Of a stretch of DNA of 13,715 nt, positions 7,072 to 13,715 are shown piece after piece; position 1 is the first letter of the stretch, and the number at the start of each line of letters is the position of its first letter. The stretch is from Acanthamoeba lenticulata (taxonomy: Eukaryota; Discosea; Longamoebia; Acanthamoebidae), in contig NAVB01001004.1 in assembly GCA_002179805.1 (NCBI GenBank), positions 1 through 13,715 on the forward strand. The letters run 5' to 3'. The notes beneath the pieces were generated by a model. It did no database searches. It saw only the letters and a program-made list of their open reading frames with translations, and was not told where the DNA came from. A program made the translations under genes and the position numbers.

Positions 7072-7621
7072 GATGATGCCACAGCAAACAAAAGAAAAAA
7101 GAAGAGAAAAAATCAATGAAACTCAGTTGTGTCAAAAGATGGATATTTCCCTGTTCGGTAAATATTTCACATGCCATTAAACAGCTTTTTAAATCAAAGC
7201 CCTTTTGGGTGAAGCGGGGCAAGGCGGCTGCTCGTTTCGAGCGCGGGCTCTTCAGTTCTGAAAAAATTCTTGTACAAAATTTGCGGTCGACAGCACGAAA
7301 TGGGAAAACTAAGGGAGAGGAGGGCTGGGATAGGTTACCAGGGACAATACTGGACAATTAGGGCTTTGATAGGGCCCTTTTTTCTGGGAGCGCGTGGTTC
7401 AGTGAAAAAAAGTGACAAAATTTGGGGGCCTGCTGCCGAGCGATAAGTAAGGACCCGTGGCCGGTCGCTTTTGTTCTTCGTCTCTCGCTCGCCGCTCGCT
7501 CAGCCAGTCTCACCTGCCTGCCTGTGTGTTCAGCCGTCGTAGTAGCAAATAATCATCGTTTGATCATCTCTCTCTGCGTCTTCGCCCAACTCCCCAACAA
7601 CCATCTACACACACAGACACC
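7072..7621. promoter_or_regulatory. Shared divergent promoter region, ASPDH-like gene (-) and MVP (+)
   Basis: About 550 nt separates two divergent start codons. It has an AT-rich centre (about 7130-7200 and 7260-7285), a tandem GGACAAT pair 10 bp apart (7342-7348 and 7352-7358), and a pyrimidine-rich stretch with CTCGCTCGC elements (about 7475-7510) just before the MVP leader. No clear TATA box was recognised. Small open frames here look like chance. The MVP leader just upstream of the ATG is CA-rich and ends ACAGACACCATGG, a favourable start context. Confidence 0.5.
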
Positions 7622-10243
7622 ATGGCGTCGGTCATCCGCATCAAGCCGTACCACTACATTCATGTGCTCGACAACAACGCCAACACGACTCGTGTTGAGG
7701 TCGGTCCGCAGACCTTCACCTCGCAGGTATGTCTCTCAGTCTATTTACATCTTGCCCTTCATACGCATTTACCGCCGGTAAAACCATAATTGTTACTCAA
7801 TTTTGTTTTTCTTGGCTGTTTTTTACAGGAACACGAGAAGGTGATCGATGGACCGAGCGCCATGATCATGATCCCGCCGCGTCACTACGCTATCATCGCT
7901 AACCCGGTGATCAAGGATGCCAAGACGGGCGCCGCCGAGAAGGATGATCACGGCAACGTGAAGCTCAGGCACGGAGACGAGGAGATCCGTTTCGAGCAGG
8001 AGCCCTTCCCGCTCTACCCGGGCGAGGTGCTGCGCGGCAAGGTGCAGGCCCTCCAGGTCGTGGCCCCCAACACGGCGCTGCGCCTGCGCGCCATCCGCGA
8101 TTTCGTCGATACCGAATCGGCCGAGGCGGCCCCCGCCAAGGGCAAGGATCAGAAGGATGCCGCCCCTAAGGGCGTTGCCCGCGTCGCCGGTGACGAGTGG
8201 CTGTGGGAGGGCCCGGGCACCTACAAGCCGCGCATTGAGGTCCAGGTGGTGGAGATCATCCGCGCCACGGTCATCAAGCCCAACGAGGCGCTCAAGCTGC
8301 GCTCGCGCAAGTCGTGCGTCGACAAGGACGGCGTGGCGCGCGCCGCTGGTGAGGAGTGGCTCGTCAAGCGCACGGGCGCCTACCTGCCGCACGTCGACGA
8401 GGAGCTCGTGTCGACGGTCAAGGCCGTCGTGCTCCTGCCCGCCAAGGCGCTCCACCTGCGCGCTACCAAGACCTTCACTGATGTCTATGGCAAGCGCCGC
8501 CCGGCCGGTTCCGAGTGGCTCGTGACGGTCGACGACGCCGAGACTCACCTGCCCGACGTCTACGAGGAGGTTGTCGGCGAGGTGCGCATCACCGTGCTCA
8601 CCAACCGCAACTACGCCGTCGTGCTCGACCCGCTCGGCCCCGACGGCAAGCCCCAGCTGGGCGTCAAGGAGCTCCGCCAGGGCCCCGCTTCGTTCTTCCT
8701 GCGCCCGGGTGAAAGGCTCGAGGCTGGCATCCAGAACATCTACGTCCTTGCCGCCGAGGAGGCTCTGCTCCTGCGCGCCAAGGAGGAGCTCACCGAGGGC
8801 AAGCTCAAGCGCAACCCCGGTGACCGCTGGATGATCAAGGGCCCGTGCGACTACATCCCGCCGCTGGCCGTCGAGATTGTGGAGCGCCGCCGCGCCATCC
8901 CGCTCGACCAGAACGAGGGTATCTATGTGCGCGAGATCACCACCGGTAAGGTGCGCGCCATCGTCGGCGAGTCCTACATGCTCAAGCCCAACGAGGAGCT
9001 CTGGGAGAAGGAGCTGCCCGGCTCCATCGAGGAGCTGCTCGTCAAGGGCGGCTACTCGTCCGGTGTGCGCGACAAGACGCGCGTCATCTCGATCCGCGCG
9101 CCGCACAACACGGCCGTCCAGATCTACGACTACAAGGAGAAGAAGGCCCGCGTCGTCTTCGGCCCCGACCTCATCATGCTCGGCCCTGATGAGCACTTCA
9201 CCATGCTCTCGCTCTCGGGTGATAAGCCCAAGCGGCCGCACGTCATCAAGGACATTGCCCTCCAGCTGGGTCCCGACTATATGACCGACATTGTCACCGT
9301 CGAGACGGCTGACCACGCGCGCCTCTCGCTCAAGCTCTCCTACAACTGGCACTTTGCCATCGACCGCTCGGACCCCGAGCAGGCCGCCCAGATCTTCCAG
9401 GTGCCCGACTTTGTCGGTGACGGCTGCAAGGCCATCGCGTCGCGCGTGCGTGGCGCTGTTGCGCAGGCCTCGTTCGATGACTTCCACAAGAAGTCGGCGC
9501 GCATCATCCGCTCGGCCGTGTTTGGCGTCGACGACAAGGGCAAGATCCAGAACAAGCTCGTCTTCTCGGCCAACCACCTCGTGATCACCAACATCGATAT
9601 CCAGTCCGTCGAGCCCGTCGACCAGCGCACGCGCGACTCGCTCCAGAAGTCGGTCCAGCTGGCCATCGAGATCACGACCAAGTCGCAGGAGGCCTCGGCC
9701 AAGCACGAGGCTGCGCGCCTCGAGCAGGAGGCCAAGGGTCGCCTCGAGCGCCAGAAGATCAACGACGAGGCCGAGGCTGAGAAGGCCCGCAAGAGCCTCC
9801 TCCAGCTCCAGGCCCAGAGCGCCGCCGTCGAGTCCACCGGTCAGGCCACGGCCGAGGCCAAGGCCCGCGCTGAGGCTGCCCAGATCGAGGGTGAGGCCGC
9901 TGTGACCATGTCCAAGCTCAAGGCCCAGTCGACCAAGATCAAGTCCGAGGCCGAGCTCCAGGAGCTTAAGCTCAAGCAGGAGGCTGAGATCCTCTTCTCC
10001 AAGGCGCTCGATGAGCTCGAGCTCCAGAAGGCCAAGGAGCTCGCCGCCATCGAGTCCAAGAAGTTCAAGGACACTGTCACGGCCATCGGTGCCGACACCA
10101 TCGCCGCCATCGCCCAGGCCGGCCCCGAGATGCAGGCCAAGCTGCTCCAGGGCCTCGGCGTCCAGTCGCTCCTCATCACCGACGGCAACTCGCCCATCAA
10201 CCTGTTCTCGACCGCCTCGGGCCTCATCTCCAAGCCCAACTAA
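7622..10243 (+). CDS. MVP: Major vault protein, two exons, about 839 aa
   Basis: Main structural protein of the vault, the large cytoplasmic ribonucleoprotein barrel. Exon 1 is 7622-7726 (35 codons), intron 7727-7828 (GTATGT..ACAG, phase 0), exon 2 is 7829-10243 (stop TAA). The start ATGGCGTCGG has a strong context. The N-terminal half carries tandem MVP repeats (first [15 protein letters not shown], then [18 protein letters not shown], and several RA.EEWLV/..YLP.V.E.V units) to about residue 500. A shoulder domain of the band-7/SPFH type follows (about 507-640, beginning near [13 protein letters not shown]), then a long coiled-coil cap helix (about 643-778, rich in A/E/K/Q) and a cap-ring end ([19 protein letters not shown]). 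Length is close to other amoebozoan MVPs and a little shorter than human (893). Third positions are extremely GC-rich, suggesting high expression and producing a long spurious frame on the opposite strand. Confidence 0.97.
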
Positions 10244-10536
10244 GCGCGTGCGTGGTGCCCCCACCACCACCAGATCAGGCGGTGTGGTGTGTGTGTGCGA
10301 CGGTGGAGGTGAGGGCGCGGTGACGTCTGCTGCTTCAGCTGGTTCCAGCGATGCTGTAAAAACACAAACCACAAAAATGCAAAACTTCTTCTCTCTTTCC
10401 CTGCAACCTCTTACCCCCCTTAGTAGTTGAAGTACCTGTGTCGAGCACGCAGTAATCTTTACGTAGTCATGATAAATGCGTGGAGGGAAACGCACTGCGG
10501 CACAAAAAGGGTTCAACAACAACACCAGTACGCAAG
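10244..10536. other. MVP 3' flank and YeeZ-like gene promoter
   Basis: The 293-nt gap holds the MVP 3' UTR and the next gene's 5' region. No canonical AATAAA was seen after MVP; TGTAAAAACAC near 10356 is the nearest A-rich candidate. Short GT- and CCA-rich simple tracts follow the stop codon. Confidence 0.4.
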
Positions 10537-11595
10537 ATGAGCGTGGGAACAACAGCCACGGTGCGTTTTTGTCGTCGGCCCAACACTTGGGCGTGCTCCT
10601 CCTTAGCCTAGCGCTTCTTCTGTGCCCGTGCTGGCAGAGTGCAGGAGGGCGGTGGGTTGTGATCTTGGGCGCCGGCTTCGTGGGCAGCAGGCTGGTCAAG
10701 GTCCTCGAAAGTAACGAGGCAAAGAAGGCCGATCCTGCGCAGCGTCGCAGCATTCTGGCCACCCATCGTAGCGATTTCAGCTTGGAAGGTTAGCGCTTTC
10801 ATCTCACCCGCATTCAAGAACCACGGCCGCCATCTTTGCTGATTCTTCTCTGTGTGGCAGACAAGGACTCATGGGCTCGTTTGCCGCCGCCAGAGCAAGT
10901 CGACGCCGCGGTCGTGACTTTCCCTTGCACGCCTCTCCAGTTCGTCCCCTCTTGCTACTCTCCTCTTCTTCTAGAACATGTTTAACCTCACCGGTCTTGC
11001 TCTCTTCTCCAAATTGGACAGGCCCGTCAAGGCCCTCCACAGTGAGTACCTGAGCAAGGTCAAGCGAGTGGTAGTCTATGGCAGCACCAGCCGCTACATC
11101 GTCAAGCAGCCCGACGAAGAGGTGACCGAAGACGCGCCGGTGGACCTCACCCAGGGGCGGGTCGTGGGCGAGGAGTATCTGCGCGAGCGCGGGGCCGTGT
11201 GCCTCGTGCTGGCCGGCATCTACGGCGACGAGCGCCAGCCCTCGTCCTGGCTTCTTCGTGGTCTGATCAAGAACGGCAACAAGCACGTCAACTTGGTCCA
11301 CGTCAACGACATCCTCGCCGCCACCGTGCGCGTGCTGGAAGTCGAAGAAGACGGTGATGACGACGCTACACGACTGGCCGGTCAGAGCATCAACGTGAGC
11401 GACGGCATGCCGCGGCGGTGGCACGACATCTTGGCGCACTACCGCGCGACGGGCGTCATCCCGCCCGACCGCGAGATCGTCTTCCCAGACGCGAGCCCGC
11501 CCGACACGCAGAGCAAGCGCATCAGCAACGCCAAGCTGCGCCGCCTCCTGCCCGCGTCGTACACGTTCGTCGACCTCTTCAGCTCGCGAGCTTGA
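10537..11595 (+). CDS. YeeZ-like NAD(P)-binding epimerase-family (extended SDR) protein, four exons, about 275 aa
   Basis: Exons 10537-10560, 10638-10788, 10861-10939 and 11022-11595 (stop TGA). The first coding exon is only 24 nt; introns are GT..AG, 72-82 nt, with consistent phases 0, 1 and 2. The product has the Rossmann dinucleotide motif VVILGAGFVGSRL near residue 14, a strand VDAAVVTFPCTPLQ, RVVVYGSTSRY (the Y of an extended-SDR-type site is not in a classical YxxxK), and NKHVNLVHVNDILAATVRVLE. This last segment closely parallels E. coli YeeZ (HVVNLVHLEDVIGAITLLLQ), and the total length (274 aa in YeeZ) agrees. Substrate and pathway are unknown for this subgroup. It starts about 290 nt after the MVP stop on the same strand and converges on the GrpE gene, with 96 nt between stops. 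The tiny first exon is the least certain part. Confidence 0.87.
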
Positions 11596-11691
11596 CGCAC
11601 AGAACATGTAGAAGAAGAAGAAGAAGGTTGTTCGACTTCTTTTGAAAAATATAAACGTGTTTACTTGACTTCTTGTATAGAAAGATCCACT

Positions 11692-12569
11692 TTACGCGGA
11701 CGAAGAGGAAGAAGAGTCTTCGGGAGGCTGAGCGATCACGCCCACCTGAGCTGCGCGAAGAAGACGATCATGAAGGGTGTAGCCGGGGGCCTGCACAAAG
11801 GCCACGGTGCCGGGCGTCTTGGTCGGGTCTTGAATCTCAAAGAGGGCCGAGCTCTTGGTCGGGTCGAACTTCTCGTTGAGCGGATTGAACTTCTTGATGC
11901 CGTAGCGAGCAAACACCTGCTGCAGCACGCGCTCGGTCATGGTCACGCCCTCAAAGAGCAGCTTCACGTCGGGCAGCTGGCGCTTGTCCTCCGGCACCGA
12001 CTCGATGGCTCGGGTGAGGTTGTCCGCAATCTCGAGCATGCCCTCGGCGAAGCTCTTGATGCTGTACAACTTGGCATTTTCCACGTTGGTCTTGCCAATT
12101 CGCGCCATGTTGTCGAGATCGGCAAGTGATCGCAGATAGTCCGAGTTCAGCTCCTTGTTCTTGTCCTCGAGCTCCTTTACTCGCTTCTGCAGTTCAGCCA
12201 GAGGATCGACCTGCTGCTGCTCCTGCTGTTGTTGCTCCTGCTGCTGCTGCTGCTCTTGCTGTCCTCCCTCAGCCTGCTGCGTGGGCTGCTCGGTCTTCTG
12301 CTCGCCATTTTGCTGCTCTAGAGGGGAGGAAGAGAGATTTAGACAAACGGCAATTTAATCTGAAAGATGCGAATTCATCGGGGCAACAATATATGGTGCG
12401 GAGAGTGGAAGAGCAGCAAGATGAAGGGGAGGTACGAAGTACCTGTGGAATAAAGACGAGCCGCCACCGTTCGGGAGCGGAGCGGCGCAGTGAGAGCAAA
12501 AATGCCCCTGGTCGTGGACTGTGTAGTAACGGAAGCGGCAGTGGGCAATCTGCGGACGGCGGCTCTCAT
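11692..12569 (-). CDS. GRPEL1: Mitochondrial GrpE nucleotide exchange factor (Mge1/GRPEL type), two exons, about 250 aa
   Basis: Nucleotide exchange factor for mitochondrial Hsp70 in protein import and folding. Exon 1 is 12569-12443, exon 2 is 12317-11692; the intron 12442-12318 is GTACTT..CTAG in phase 1. Exon 1 encodes an Arg/Ser/Thr/Ala-rich, acid-free leader (MRAAVRRLPTAASVTTQ...RLYST), a classic mitochondrial presequence. Then comes a Gln/Glu-rich stretch with several poly-Q runs, a coiled coil (LAELQKRVKELEDKNKELN), and the GrpE core SDYLRSLADLDNMARIGKT, NAKLYSIKSFAEGMLEIADN, LLFEGVTMTERVLQQVF, and the beta wing with VQAPGYTLHDRLLRAAQVGV close to the C-terminus. The tail ends in a run of serines. 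The core matches GrpE well; the poly-Q insert is unusual but lies in the region that is variable in the family. It is downstream of the J-protein gene on the same strand. Confidence 0.95.
12207..12263. repeat. CAG/CTG tract coding the GrpE poly-Q insert
   Basis: A CTGCTG/TTGTTG-type tract on the plus strand reads as alternating CAG/CAA codons broken by single Glu codons on the coding strand. It keeps the frame and lies between the presequence and the GrpE coiled coil. Confidence 0.8.
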
Positions 12570-12893
12570 CTTTGGGAGGTGTGTGATGTTTGTGGGGGCT
12601 GTTCTGTGTTTCGCTACACGCGCAGGACGATGGAGATGATGACGCAACGATCGTTTTACTCCCAAGCCTGTCGTCTTCCTCGAAACGCGACCACTCCCAG
12701 AAAAATCCACCTTTCCCACCGGACAACTCCTGCGCCTTGTCTCTGCGCGTGTGTCGTTCCGGAGCGCGCGCGTGTGTGGCGTGCGCGCATGCGAGCAACA
12801 CTCGGCACCACACATACAAGGGGCAAGCAAGACCAAGACCATTAAATAAAAAAGGAGATCGTGTTGGACTTGGAGACCGATGATCAGTGCAGC
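12570..12893. other. Intergenic region between the J-protein 3' end and the GrpE start
   Basis: About 325 nt containing the GrpE promoter on the minus strand. A GC-alternating stretch (GCGCGCGTGTGTGGCGTGCGCGCATGCG, about 12757-12793, partly shown) could adopt unusual structure. No heat-shock element (three NGAAN units) or TATA box was recognised. Confidence 0.4.
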
Positions 12894-13693
12894 CTATCGA
12901 TTGAAGTTGGGGACACGGAAGCCCTTGTCGGCCAGCATCTCGCAGGCCGAGAGCGGGTAGTTGTTGGCCTCCTCCATCAGGCGCGTGCCCTGCATGCCCC
13001 GCACCCATTTCGCCCTGTCCCACGACGGCCCTTCGCGTCAGTCATGTTCTTTTCTTCGTGGAAAATAAAATAAAATATTAAATATAATATTAAAGTTGTA
13101 CCTGTTGACGAGGTTCTTCTTCTCCTGCATCTGGGCGTAGCATGACTCGCGCAGGTACTGCACCCATCGCGTGTCCACCTCTTCTTCCACCTTTTCCCCC
13201 ATTAATTGTTAGTAGTGTTCATACTTGAATAGAAAAGGTGAGCCACAAGGAAGAAGAAGGTGAAGGGGGAGGGGGCACCTTGCTCCGGTAGGCCGGGTCA
13301 AAGTCCTCCCGGACCCAGTACTGGAACTTGTTTTCTCGCGTCTCCTGCACCACCGTGTAGGCGCCCGTTTTCTCCTGCACGTGTTCCCCCCCGCGGCCAC
13401 GACGTCAGCACAAAGGAACAGCGTCAGCGCGCGAGGCCAAACAAGAGCGTCCCGAGGAGGATGAGGACGACGAGAACGACGAACCAGTTTGTACAGAGGC
13501 TCCTCGCGGAGGAAGGCAGAGAACATGAGGAGGCCCAGCATGAGCAGGATGGGCAGGAACTGGAGCAGTGAGGCCAGCAGCCCGCCGGGCGCCTGCGCCT
13601 GCGCCGCCCCGCGCTGCTGCTGGTTGTGCCGGAACTGCTGTTGCGCAAAGGCTCCTCTGGCCTGCGGCCGTGGCGGTGCGGCCCCGAACCCGC
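12894..13693 (-). CDS. DNAJB12/14-type J-protein, C-terminal part (transmembrane segment and DUF1977), 5' truncated by window
   Basis: Hsp70 co-chaperone of the ER-membrane type, seen only from after the J-domain. Exons on the minus strand: 13693-13485, 13374-13279, 13190-13102, 13014-12894 (stop TAG); introns of 110, 88 and 87 nt, GT..AG, phases 0, 0 and 2. The acceptor at 13694 shows that more exons lie beyond the window. The visible protein (about 170 aa) has a Gln/Arg/Ala-rich linker, a hydrophobic segment (LLQFLPILLMLGLLMFSAFL) taken as the membrane span, then PLYKLEKTGAYTV, KFQYWVREDFDP, VEEEVDTRWVQYLRESCYAQ and a helical tail ending RVPNFNR. This order parallels the DUF1977 region of human DNAJB12/14 (VERNVEDDYIANLRNNCWKE). 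The J-domain with its HPD motif is not in the window, so that assignment is inferred. Confidence 0.85.
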
Positions 13694-13715
13694 CTGTGGA
13701 ACATGCAAAAATAAA

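Noticed and set aside
7823..10762. A 979-residue open frame on the minus strand opposite MVP
   Set aside because: It mirrors the very GC-rich third positions of MVP, yields Leu/Gly/Asp/Val-rich low-complexity protein, has no family match and also runs across the MVP intron edge and the next gene's exons.

Overview
The window looks like nuclear DNA from an amoebozoan protist, most probably Acanthamoeba. Supporting signs are a GC-rich, compact gene layout on both strands and many short introns of about 60-120 nt with GT..AG ends (one probable GC..AG). There is also a lone 5S rRNA gene that agrees with the A. castellanii 5S sequence as I remember it, and a major vault protein gene, typical of amoebae. 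No prokaryotic operon, mobile element, CRISPR array or viral gene was seen. All gene models below were built by hand, by joining reading frames at splice sites and checking phase and family alignment.

Layout, left to right. (1) 1-604 (+): 3' end of exportin-2/CSE1. (2) 831-1648 (-): GNAT N-acetyltransferase, two exons. (3) 1876-2899 (-): UBC-fold E2 conjugating enzyme (UBC12-like) with a long disordered tail. (4) 2900-4733: a gene-poor stretch holding a solitary 5S rRNA gene (3687-3805, -), a broken duplicate of the GNAT gene (about 4018-4350) containing a small inversion, and a 14-bp perfect inverted repeat. (5) 4734-5265 (+): small acidic protein, a candidate anaphase-promoting complex subunit 15, with E2F-like sites at its 5' end. 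(6) 5321-7071 (-): ten-exon aspartate dehydrogenase-domain protein with an added N-terminal membrane anchor. (7) 7622-10243 (+): major vault protein, divergent from (6) across about 550 bp. (8) 10537-11595 (+): YeeZ-like NAD(P)-binding epimerase-family protein, four exons. (9) 11692-12569 (-): mitochondrial GrpE. (10) 12894 to beyond the right edge (-): C-terminal part of a DNAJB12/14-type J-protein.

Most genes are ordinary housekeeping genes and do not form a pathway. The only functional echo is that two Hsp70 co-chaperones (GrpE and the J-protein) lie next to each other, but they probably act in different compartments. I see no convincing new system. The points most worth a second look are the rearranged GNAT duplicate, the APC15 candidate, the membrane-anchored aspartate dehydrogenase and its probable GC-AG intron.
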